From contig CAZXTR010000009.1 of assembly GCA_964643615.1 (NCBI GenBank), forward strand, positions 1 to 31,568: a DNA stretch of 31,568 bases. Reading direction: 5' to 3'. The notes under the pieces were generated by a model that worked only from the letters and a program-made list of their open reading frames with translations, searched no databases and was not told the origin of the DNA. Origin of the DNA: CAZXTR01 sp964643615. GTDB taxonomy: Bacteria; Pseudomonadota; Alphaproteobacteria; CAAHEQ01; UBA3637. Shown here piece after piece: positions 8,946-15,603 of this stretch (position 1 is its first letter; the number at the start of each line of letters is the position of its first letter). The position numbers and the translations under genes are program-made.

Positions 8946-9659
8946 TTATTTCATTATCGTAAAGGTGCCATGCCCGCAAACCACATCAGCAAAAGATCCC
9001 AGAACAGATTGATTAAAGACAATGACAGGAAGCCCTGCATCCGAAGCCATAGCTATGGCTGTTGCATCCATGACTTTTAATTTTTTGTGCAACGCTTCAT
9101 CATACGAAATAGTTTTGTAAATTTTTGCTTGCGGATTTTTTTTAGGGTCGCCGTCATAAATACCATCTACTTGAGTTGCTTTTAAACAAACATTACACTC
9201 CATTTCAATCGCACGCAATGCCGCACATGTATCCGTTGTAAAATATGGATTGCCTATCCCCGCAGCAAAAATAACAATACGCCCCTTCTCCAAATGGCGC
9301 AAAGCACGACGACGAATAAATGGTTCAGCTACTACAGTAATCGACAATGCAGATTGCACTCGCGTTGGAATACCTACCTTTTCTAGTGATTCTTGTAAAG
9401 CGAGTGCGTTCATTAATGTCGCTAACATGCCAATATAATCGGCTGTCGCCCTATTCATGCCATTCGACGCACCTGAGACTCCACGAAAAATATTGCCGCC
9501 GCCAACAACAACACAAACTTGGACCCCTTTATCATAAACTGTTTTAATTTCCAATGCCAGTTGCGTTAACTTATTAGGGTCTATGGATTTTCCTTCACCC
9601 ATTAACCCTTCGCCCGACACTTTAAGTAAAATACGATGATAAAGAGGTTCTTGTGTCAT
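8946..9659 (-). CDS. pyrH: UMP kinase PyrH
   Basis: PyrH phosphorylates UMP to UDP in pyrimidine nucleotide synthesis and is a hexamer of amino-acid-kinase fold. In 237 residues one sees the N-terminal ILLKVSGEGLMGEG, the Gly-rich VVVGGGNIFRG, the UMP-binding segment near TADYIGMLATLMNALAL, and the ATP-side motif KATQVDGIYDGDPKKNP. The start is preceded by AAAGGG at a good distance. It is placed between tsf and frr as in most bacteria. Confidence 0.97.
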   Translation of the reverse strand: MTQEPLYHRILLKVSGEGLMGEGKSIDPNKLTQLALEIKTVYDKGVQVCVVVGGGNIFRGVSGASNGMNRATADYIGMLATLMNALALQESLEKVGIPTRVQSALSITVVAEPFIRRRALRHLEKGRIVIFAAGIGNPYFTTDTCAALRAIEMECNVCLKATQVDGIYDGDPKKNPQAKIYKTISYDEALHKKLKVMDATAIAMASDAGLPVIVFNQSVLGSFADVVCGHGTFTIMK

Positions 9660-9686
9660 TTTTTGACCCTTTCTTATAAAAGAAGA

Positions 9687-10574
9687 TTATTTTTTCAATT
9701 GAGCATTTACCTCGGCTGCAAAATCTTCTTGTTTCTTTTCAATACCTTCTCCCAAAGCAAATCGAACATAATCTGTCAATTCAACAACTGTGCCCAACTC
9801 TTTCGAAGTTTGAGCCAGCACGTCTTTGACTTTCTTGTCTGGATCCATAATATACGATTGTTCTAATAATACAACCTCTTCGTAAAATTTACGAATGCGC
9901 CCTTCTATCATTTTTTCAATAATGTTTTCTGGTTTCCCCGAAGCACGCGCCTGTTCGGCATAAATTGTTTTTTCATGTGCAATTTTTTCAACATCTAGCT
10001 TTTCAACACTTAAAGCCAACGGCGCTGTCGCGGCAATGTGCATCGCGATTTGTTTCGCAACCGTTTTCAACTTGTCTTTGTCTCCATTGGATTCTATCGC
10101 CACAAGCACGCCAATTTTTCCCATATTCGGCACAACCATGTTATGAATGTACGAAGCTACAATCCCATTTTTCACAGACAATGTCGCTGTCCGACGCAAA
10201 TTCATATTCTCACCAATTTTAGCAATTAAATCTGTTAAAGATTTTTTATCGGATTCTAAATTACCATCGCTCATAACGGTATCAACAAGACGGGCAACAA
10301 AAGATTGAAATTCAGCATTTTTTGCAACAAAATCCGTTTCTGAATTTAATTCAACAATTGCTCCTTTTTGTTCAGAGGATTTTACCCCAACCAAGCCTTG
10401 GCTTGCAATACGTCCTGCTTTTTTCTCCGCAACAGATAATCCTTTTTTGCGTAAAAAGTCAATAGCTTGTTCCAAATCGCCACTCGTTTCGTTCAATGCT
10501 TTTTTGCACTCCATCATACCTGCGCCCGTTTTTTCACGCAATTCTTTCACTAATGACGCTGTAATTTCTAGCAT
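9687..10574 (-). CDS. tsf: Translation elongation factor Ts
   Basis: EF-Ts exchanges nucleotide on EF-Tu. The 295 residues begin with the UBA-like N-terminal domain (VKELREKTGAGMMECKKAL), followed by the core with the hallmark NSETDFVAKN near residue 77 and a C-terminal module with YIMDPDKKVKDVL. The start has a strong AAGGGGA ribosome site. The gene follows rpsB after an 82-base spacer that holds a terminator-like hairpin, so its level relative to S2 may be set by partial termination. Confidence 0.97.
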   Translation of the reverse strand: MLEITASLVKELREKTGAGMMECKKALNETSGDLEQAIDFLRKKGLSVAEKKAGRIASQGLVGVKSSEQKGAIVELNSETDFVAKNAEFQSFVARLVDTVMSDGNLESDKKSLTDLIAKIGENMNLRRTATLSVKNGIVASYIHNMVVPNMGKIGVLVAIESNGDKDKLKTVAKQIAMHIAATAPLALSVEKLDVEKIAHEKTIYAEQARASGKPENIIEKMIEGRIRKFYEEVVLLEQSYIMDPDKKVKDVLAQTSKELGTVVELTDYVRFALGEGIEKKQEDFAAEVNAQLKK

Positions 10575-10599
10575 TTTAAATTCCCCTTTCTACTGATTT

Positions 10600-10633
10600 A
10601 AAAAGGGCAACGACTGTTTTATGGCCGTCACCC
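10600..10633 (-). terminator. Terminator-like hairpin (attenuator) between rpsB and tsf
   Basis: Read on the minus strand, GGGTGACG pairs with CGTTGCCC (eight pairs, two of them G-U) around a 13-base loop and is followed directly by five Ts. It sits after the rpsB stop and before the tsf ribosome site. As tsf has no other evident promoter, partial termination (attenuation) is the likely role. This is inference from the sequence shape. Confidence 0.5.
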
Positions 10634-10656
10634 TCGCCTTTTTATTTAGACTTTAT

Positions 10657-11433
10657 TTATTTCTTTTTTTTATTTTCTTCAATAACGGCTTCTTCGATTG
10701 GTGTTTCTGTTGCCGCGCCCACGTCAACCCCAGCCGCTGTCAATTCTGCTTGAATACCACTTAACACAGCACTAGAAACTAAATCACAATACAATTGAAT
10801 GGCGCGAATAGCATCATCGTTCCCTGGTACAACATAGTCTATATCATCAGGATCAGAATTGCTATCACAAATTGCAACCACTGGAATATTCAAACGATTA
10901 GCTTCTTTAATCGCTAATTGTTCCTTTAACGTATCAATAACGAATAAAATGTCTGGGCGACCATTCATGTTTTGAATCCCCCCCAAAGAAGCAAACAATT
11001 TTTCTCTTTCTCGGTCAATATTTAACCGTTCTTTTTTCGTCAAACCTTCCAATTCTCCTTTTTCGATTTTCGCATCAATTTCCTTTAACCTTTTGATAGA
11101 TGCCGAAACCGTTTTCCAGTTTGTCAACATACCGCCCAGCCAACGATGATTCACATAAAAAGAACCACAACGATTTGCAGCGTCCTTCACAATAGGAGAT
11201 GCTTGATTTTTTGTACCAACAAACAATACTTTACCACCTTTTGCAGAAATTTCACGAATAGCCTCTAATGCACGATACAGGGCCGGCACTGTTTGAGCTA
11301 AATCCATAATGTGAACACCTTCACGTGTCCCAAAAATATAAGGTCCCATCTTAGGGTTCCAACGACGTGTGTGGTGACCATAGTGAACACCAGCTTCAAT
11401 TAATTGACGCATAGTAAATGTAGGAACTGACAT
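10657..11433 (-). CDS. rpsB: 30S ribosomal protein S2
   Basis: S2 binds the head-body junction of the small subunit. The protein starts MSVPTFTMRQLIEAGVHYGH and shows the family stretches RRWNPKMGPYIFG, LFVGTKNQA, VNHRWLGGMLTNWKT and PDILFVIDT. The frame is open 41 codons further upstream, but only this start has a ribosome site (AAGGA, seven bases away) and gives 258 residues, the normal length. The C-terminus is Glu/Lys-rich (EENKKKK). It is the first gene of the long minus-strand operon. Confidence 0.97.
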   Translation of the reverse strand: MSVPTFTMRQLIEAGVHYGHHTRRWNPKMGPYIFGTREGVHIMDLAQTVPALYRALEAIREISAKGGKVLFVGTKNQASPIVKDAANRCGSFYVNHRWLGGMLTNWKTVSASIKRLKEIDAKIEKGELEGLTKKERLNIDREREKLFASLGGIQNMNGRPDILFVIDTLKEQLAIKEANRLNIPVVAICDSNSDPDDIDYVVPGNDDAIRAIQLYCDLVSSAVLSGIQAELTAAGVDVGAATETPIEEAVIEENKKKK

Positions 11434-11561
11434 ATTTTTATCCTTTCTTTTCCAGTTATCCCTCCGCAGAATAAGAAATTTGAAAACTTTTTCCAAACAC
11501 CGGAACGATTGCATCGAAATCCTCGGGCAAACGTAGTTTCTGCGTGCGTTATGCAAAATGG

Positions 11562-11590
11562 GTTGTATCAGACTTTACAAAAAAAAGCAA
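11562..11590 (-). promoter_or_regulatory. Probable rpsB promoter
   Basis: On the minus strand TTGCTT (11590-11585) and TACAAC (11567-11562) are separated by 17 bases. Transcription would begin near 11555, giving a leader of about 120 bases before rpsB. The boxes are imperfect, so other start points are possible. Confidence 0.4.
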
Positions 11591-11763
11591 CAAAAAAATA
11601 ATATAAAGCACAAAAAAGGAGAAAATACTATCACGAGCAACGGCAATTTTATAATTTGTATTCGACAAGTTTTTTATTTATAGGGGAAACATACCTCAAA
11701 AAATGCCTTTAAAAAATTTGGGCCTACATAAAAAAAGAAGTTGCGTTTTTTAATAAAGTCCAC

Positions 11764-11792
11764 TTGAAAAAAAATAAAAGTCTATTTATATA
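11764..11792 (+). promoter_or_regulatory. Promoter abutting the start codon at 11801
   Basis: TTGAAA (11764-11769) and TATATA (11787-11792) are 17 bases apart. The expected transcription start is at about 11799, immediately before the ATG, and no ribosome site fits between. That would make a leaderless or nearly leaderless message. Confidence 0.5.
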
Positions 11793-11800
11793 TATTAAAT

Positions 11801-12079
11801 ATGAAGAACAGCGTCATTCAATGGTTTATTTTGTTGTTAATTATCCCATTATTTTTTTGGGGGATGTTGGCGTTATTGGTGATAGTTTGGTACATTGCCT
11901 TGCCTTTGTTGATTGTTTTATTTATTCTTTCATGGATTAGAGCACGGCAAATTCGTCACACATGGGAACAATTTTATGCTTCAGCGTTTCAATCGAGTCG
12001 TGGCCAAACATCAAGATCCTCACGCGTAAATGATGACAACATTATTGAGGATACCGATTATGAAGAAGTAAAAGAGTGA
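11801..12079 (+). CDS. Small membrane protein of unknown function
   Basis: I do not recognise this 92-residue protein. Residues about 7-29 and 30-45 are strongly hydrophobic (one long or two closely spaced membrane helices), followed by a basic stretch (IRARQIRHTW), a Ser/Arg-rich linker and an acidic tail (DDNIIEDTDYEEVKE). The shape suggests a membrane-anchored protein with a cytoplasmic charged tail. There is no ribosome site, and a promoter ends just before the ATG. The stop is 16 bases before the preferred start of the dehydrogenase gene, so the two are probably co-transcribed. Confidence 0.65.
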   Translation: MKNSVIQWFILLLIIPLFFWGMLALLVIVWYIALPLLIVLFILSWIRARQIRHTWEQFYASAFQSSRGQTSRSSRVNDDNIIEDTDYEEVKE

Positions 12080-12095
12080 TTTTATGGAGATAAAA

Positions 12096-13115
12096 ATGCC
12101 GTTGTGTTTATTTTTCGACATAGATGAAGAAGGGTTATCTTTTCTTGATCAAAAACCTCTTGTTGGATACGAAGCTCTTTATTTCGCCGAGGAATTTAAT
12201 AGCAAAAACACACAATCTTTGGCGTGCAATTATAACACCGTCGAAGTCATTTCCGTCTTTCCTCATTCTGAAGTGTTAAAGAAAGATTATTTAGATTTAT
12301 TTCCAAATTTAAAATTGATTGTCACACGATCAACGGGGTTTAACCATATTGATTTAAACGACGCTAAAATGCGCCATATTACCGTTGAAAATGTCCCCAA
12401 TTATGGGGAAATTACAGTTGCCGAGTTTACAATAGGAATTTTGCTCGGCCTATCCCGAAAAATTTACAAGGCAAAATCACAAATGAAGTCAGATAACGTC
12501 CATTTAAACGAATATATTGGACAAGATTTATGCGGTCGTACTTTGGGGGTCATCGGCACCGGCGCTATCGGACGGCGCGTAATTGAACTAGCTCTTGCTT
12601 TTAGGATGAACGTATTGGCTTTTGACCCTTTGCCCAACCCTATTGTAGAAAAAATTGGTGGACAATATGTTGATTTAACAACACTTTATAAAGAATCAGA
12701 CATGATTACTTTGCATTGTCCTGCAACAAAAGAAAATATGCATATGTTGGATAAACAAGCTTTCACACAAATGAAAAAGGGCGTACTTATAGTGAACACA
12801 GCACGGGGGAGCTTAATTAAAACGCAAAGCCTCTATTCGGCTTTAAAATCAGGGAAAGTCGGGGGAGCAGGCTTGGACGTGTTGGAAAATGAAGACGTCA
12901 TCACGCATCGAGAAATATCAACTGAGATTGATCAAAAAGACCATTCTTTTTTGATAGATTCTCTGATTAATTTTAAAATGATGCAATTGGATAACACCAT
13001 CATTACACCTCATATCGCCTTTAATTCTATTGATGCAGTGCATCGCATTTTAAAAACTTCGATAGATAATATTAACGCTTTTGCAAAAAATAAAATTATA
13101 AACGCGGTGGGATAG
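12096..13115 (+). CDS. D-2-hydroxyacid dehydrogenase, D-lactate-dehydrogenase-like
   Basis: The protein belongs to the D-isomer-specific 2-hydroxyacid dehydrogenases, NAD-dependent cytosolic enzymes. The Rossmann motif GVIGTGAIGRRV is at about residues 151-162. The substrate-binding Arg lies in NTARGSL (Arg237), the catalytic Glu in LEN (Glu264) and the catalytic His in TPHIAFNS (His306). The His-Ile-Ala-Phe-Asn-Ser form and the insertion after LEN are typical of D-lactate dehydrogenases, so pyruvate/D-lactate is the best guess for substrate. An ATG at 12084 is also in frame; I prefer 12096 because GGAGA lies five bases upstream, giving 339 residues. The last 20 bases overlap the end of thyX tail to tail. 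Confidence 0.88.
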   Translation: MPLCLFFDIDEEGLSFLDQKPLVGYEALYFAEEFNSKNTQSLACNYNTVEVISVFPHSEVLKKDYLDLFPNLKLIVTRSTGFNHIDLNDAKMRHITVENVPNYGEITVAEFTIGILLGLSRKIYKAKSQMKSDNVHLNEYIGQDLCGRTLGVIGTGAIGRRVIELALAFRMNVLAFDPLPNPIVEKIGGQYVDLTTLYKESDMITLHCPATKENMHMLDKQAFTQMKKGVLIVNTARGSLIKTQSLYSALKSGKVGGAGLDVLENEDVITHREISTEIDQKDHSFLIDSLINFKMMQLDNTIITPHIAFNSIDAVHRILKTSIDNINAFAKNKIINAVG

Positions 13116-13752
13116 AATTTTCAGACGCCGCTAAGTCATCAAAAAGAATGGGTATTTGCACGTTCATTTTGTGTAATAACATTTTCATCACTTGTTGCAC
13201 AAAAGGATGCGCGAAAGGTGAACACCGTAATGAAAAAACATGTCGCCATTCTCGTAAATTCGCCGTCATTATTACATCTGCCTTTGTGGAATGAGGCAAT
13301 AACATACGTAATTGATCAGGTTTTGCCCCCATCTTTGCCATTTCCATGTATTTTTGTTCCATCAAACTCATTGCGTCTAGCCAAATCGCGTACATTTTAG
13401 AATCTGTAATATGACAGGGATTTATCACGCTAATTTCTCCGTCAAACCTTCCCTTACTGTAGTTGCAATAGTGGGTACTTTCTATAGCAAAGCTTGCAAT
13501 CCGATGGCGCGTTAAGTCTTTATAAACACCAATGTCACAAGTAATTTTAGCCGTTACCGAAAAATGTTCTATCATTGCTAAATGGTTTAGTTCTATTAAC
13601 TTTTGCACCATTTTTTTTGCACTTTGTCCATCAGCGGTAATATTATCTTCGCTTTTATAACAATTACGGGCACAGGATTCAATATGTTTTAGAATAGCTT
13701 CGCCATCCAAAGGAGTTAAAATTTCAACACTTGGTTCAATGATTTTTACCAT
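13096..13752 (-). CDS. thyX: Flavin-dependent thymidylate synthase ThyX
   Basis: ThyX makes dTMP from dUMP using FAD and methylene-tetrahydrofolate. The signature Arg-His-Arg-x7-Ser is present as RHRIASFAIES at residues 82-92. The next positions read THYCNYS where many family members have an Arg after Ser-x (Ser-x-Arg-Tyr), so the usual Arg is His94 here. Further matches are MIEHFSVTAKI and REWRHVFSLRCSPFAHP near the C-terminus. The frame is open 11 codons upstream; the chosen Met has AGGA six bases before it and gives 218 residues. It diverges from galE with back-to-back promoters. Confidence 0.9.
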   Translation of the reverse strand: MVKIIEPSVEILTPLDGEAILKHIESCARNCYKSEDNITADGQSAKKMVQKLIELNHLAMIEHFSVTAKITCDIGVYKDLTRHRIASFAIESTHYCNYSKGRFDGEISVINPCHITDSKMYAIWLDAMSLMEQKYMEMAKMGAKPDQLRMLLPHSTKADVIMTANLREWRHVFSLRCSPFAHPFVQQVMKMLLHKMNVQIPILFDDLAASENSIPPRL

Positions 13753-13774
13753 GTTCATTCCTCTCTTTTTTCCC

Positions 13775-13803
13775 ACCATACACAAAATCTATACGGCATT
13801 CAA
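13775..13803 (-). promoter_or_regulatory. thyX promoter
   Basis: Minus strand TTGAAT (13803-13798) and TATGGT (13780-13775) with a 17-base spacer. Transcription would start about 15 bases before the chosen thyX start. The -10 box is identical to those proposed for galE and rpmJ. Confidence 0.55.
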
Positions 13804-13815
13804 GCAAGAAATATC

Positions 13816-13844
13816 TTGTACTTTTATTCCCTTTGTTTTATGGT
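13816..13844 (+). promoter_or_regulatory. galE promoter
   Basis: TTGTAC (13816-13821) and TATGGT (13839-13844) with a 17-base spacer, 26 bases before the galE start, divergent from the thyX promoter. Confidence 0.55.
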
Positions 13845-13870
13845 TGCTATTACAAAGAAAAGGAGGGTTC

Positions 13871-14839
13871 ATGAATATTTTAATCATTGGTGGCGCGGGC
13901 TATGTTGGGTCACATACAGTAAGACATTTTCAACAAAATGGTTATTCCTGTCTTGTCGCAGACAATTTAGTTTACGGTCACACTGAAGCCATATCTGGCA
14001 TTCCCTTTTTTCGTGCGGATTTATTAGACAAAGCGTCCTTGGATAATGTTTTTCAAAAAAATAAAATCGACGCTGTTATTCATTTTGCAGCATTTGCCTA
14101 TGTTGGGGAAAGCGTGGTTAACCCACAAAAATATTATGAAAACAACGTTGTTGGAACTTTGAATTTATTAGAAGCTATGCGCAAATCAGGTGTCAATAAA
14201 ATTGTTTTTTCAAGCTCTTGTGCAACTTATGGAACTCCTCAATACACACCAATTGACGAAACGCATCCACAAAATCCTATCAACCCTTATGGGCGGACAA
14301 AATTAATGGTTGAACACATCTTTGAAGATTATCGGCAGGCATATGGTTTGAACTATGTTGCGCTTCGGTATTTTAATGCTTCCGGAGCATCTGCGGATGG
14401 AACAATCGGAGAAAGCCACAATCCTGAGACACATCTTATACCTTTGGTATTCCAAGCTATTCGCAATAAAAATCAAGCGATTAAAGTTTTTGGTTCGGAT
14501 TACAACACCCCAGATGGCACGTGCATCCGCGATTATGTCCATGTTGAAGATTTGGCTTGCGCACACAGATTGGCTTTAGAAAAAATATCTTCTTTTAGTG
14601 GATGTCTTAATTTAGGAACTGGCGTTGGCACTTCGGTAAAAGAACTAATCAAAGAAGCTGAAAAGATAGCCGGCATGTCTTGCCCCGTCGAATATGTCGC
14701 ACGACGAGCAGGCGACCCTGCTATTTTATACGCTTCTAACACTAAAGCACGTGAAATCTTAGGATGGAACCCTGTATATATATGCATCCAGGATATCTTG
14801 AAAACCGTTTGGACGTGGGAACAAAACAAACGTTATTAA
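13871..14839 (+). CDS. galE: UDP-glucose 4-epimerase GalE
   Basis: GalE interconverts UDP-glucose and UDP-galactose and supplies galactose units for LPS or other surface sugars. It is an extended short-chain dehydrogenase: the NAD-binding GGAGYVGSH is at residues 7-15, the catalytic Ser lies in FSSSCATYG (114-121) and the Tyr-x3-Lys pair is YGRTK (Tyr140, Lys144). RYFNASGA and CIRDYVHVEDLA are further family marks. The open frame extends 44 codons upstream, but an AGGAGG ribosome site fixes the start at MNILIIGG, giving 322 residues, slightly shorter than E. coli GalE. It appears to be transcribed alone. Confidence 0.93.
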   Translation: MNILIIGGAGYVGSHTVRHFQQNGYSCLVADNLVYGHTEAISGIPFFRADLLDKASLDNVFQKNKIDAVIHFAAFAYVGESVVNPQKYYENNVVGTLNLLEAMRKSGVNKIVFSSSCATYGTPQYTPIDETHPQNPINPYGRTKLMVEHIFEDYRQAYGLNYVALRYFNASGASADGTIGESHNPETHLIPLVFQAIRNKNQAIKVFGSDYNTPDGTCIRDYVHVEDLACAHRLALEKISSFSGCLNLGTGVGTSVKELIKEAEKIAGMSCPVEYVARRAGDPAILYASNTKAREILGWNPVYICIQDILKTVWTWEQNKRY

Positions 14840-14848
14840 ACAACAACA

Positions 14849-14862
14849 GGGGGCTGCCCCCC
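14849..14862 (+). terminator. GC-rich hairpin after galE
   Basis: GGGGG, CTG loop, CCCCCC, starting ten bases after the galE stop. On the plus strand the tail is only moderately T-rich (TTCATTTC); on the minus strand it is followed by TGTTGTTGTTT. It may terminate transcription in either direction. No long U tract, hence the modest confidence. Confidence 0.4.
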
Positions 14863-15222
14863 TTCATTTCAAAAATTACCAATGCCTTTTGTTTCGCGTG
14901 CCATCGTCCCCTAATCTACTACATGTCTTTTTTGGATTTTGGAGAAGCAAAAAGGCTTTCTTGTAGTCTTGTTAAATCGTCTTTATCCCCCGCTATAACA
15001 AGCTACCTTGTCCCCCCCCCTGTCAATTATATCCGTGTTTGATCGGCGCACGCTGAAAGCAGGGATAAATAGACAACTTGTTCGGCGTTTTTTCTTTGAT
15101 ATAAGCCACAATAAAGCATCTTTTTCTTTAAGCTTTGAAAGAGCCGCCAAAAGGCTGGAAAAGAAAAATATATCGTTCTCTAAATAATTACTTATCTTTC
15201 AAGAAGCTTCATAACGGCCGAA

Positions 15223-15277
15223 ATGACTTTTTTGAAAAAATCAATCGGATTAAAATCTGCTTACATTCAAAAGTCAT
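15223..15277. repeat. Imperfect inverted repeat after the 15281 gene
   Basis: ATGACTTTTTTGAA (15223-15236) and TTCAAAAGTCAT (15266-15277) are inverse complements apart from two extra bases, around a 29-base loop. On the plus strand it is followed by a T-rich stretch. It lies just past the stop of the minus-strand membrane gene and may stabilise or end its message. Confidence 0.45.
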
Positions 15278-15280
15278 CAA

Positions 15281-15589
15281 TTATTTTTTAGATGAATCTT
15301 TAGCCAACATTTCACACAACAATCGGAAAACGACGAACACCACAAAAACAGATATTAATCCGCCCAACATTGCCGTAAAGTTTGGAATGCGCAAAATAGA
15401 CACAGCACCAGAAACACTTAAAATAAATAACCCAACCATGTAAATGATTTGTAAGTGTTTTTTAAATACAGGTTCCCATTTAGACGTTAAAATAGGCTCT
15501 TTTAAATCTTTGAATTTTAACAAAAAAGCACTCGATTTATTCAATTGCTTTTTGACTTTTTCCCAATCGATTGAATTTTTTTTATCCAT
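15281..15589 (-). CDS. Small membrane protein, resembles DUF4282
   Basis: A 102-residue protein with a charged N-terminal part (to about residue 40) and two membrane helices (about 48-66 and 73-92) separated by a short loop. The pattern of a helix with YMVGLFILSVSGAV, then a second helix ending RLLCEML, recalls DUF4282 proteins, small membrane proteins of unknown role; the assignment is tentative. GGAGAAAATAA precedes the ATG. It starts 14 bases after the lysS stop on the same strand and is probably co-transcribed with it. An overlapping plus-strand frame of the same length has no ribosome site and was rejected. Confidence 0.65.
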   Translation of the reverse strand: MDKKNSIDWEKVKKQLNKSSAFLLKFKDLKEPILTSKWEPVFKKHLQIIYMVGLFILSVSGAVSILRIPNFTAMLGGLISVFVVFVVFRLLCEMLAKDSSKK

Positions 15590-15603
15590 TTATTTTCTCC
15601 TTG

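Larger units (their letters stand above)
11434..11800. other. Intergenic region with divergent promoters
   Basis: This 367-base AT-rich spacer separates rpsB (minus) from the small membrane gene at 11801 (plus). It holds a likely rpsB promoter and a leader of about 120 bases containing short inverted segments, where an S2-responsive control element could lie, plus a promoter abutting the plus-strand start. I found no open frame or RNA gene in the rest. Confidence 0.6.
14840..15280. other. Gene-free region with inverted repeats and decayed coding
   Basis: No intact gene is seen in these 441 bases. A GC-rich hairpin (14849-14862) follows galE. On the minus strand a 71-codon open frame without an ATG (15198-14983) reads like protein (SLLAALSKLKEKDALLWLIS), runs into a G9 tract (15020-15012) and then a stop; a second frame beyond reads GDKDDLTRLQESLFASPKSK. 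A 12-bp inverted repeat lies at 15223-15277. The best guess is a decayed gene or an old repeat. Confidence 0.45.

Noticed and set aside
14849..15280. A structural RNA (tmRNA, 6S or 4.5S) after galE
   Set aside because: The GGGGGCTG start recalls tmRNA, but no tRNA-like 3' end, tag frame or SRP tetraloop consensus could be found on either strand.
15135..15443. Plus-strand 102-codon frame
   Set aside because: The opposite strand holds a gene of the same size with a good ribosome site and clear membrane helices.
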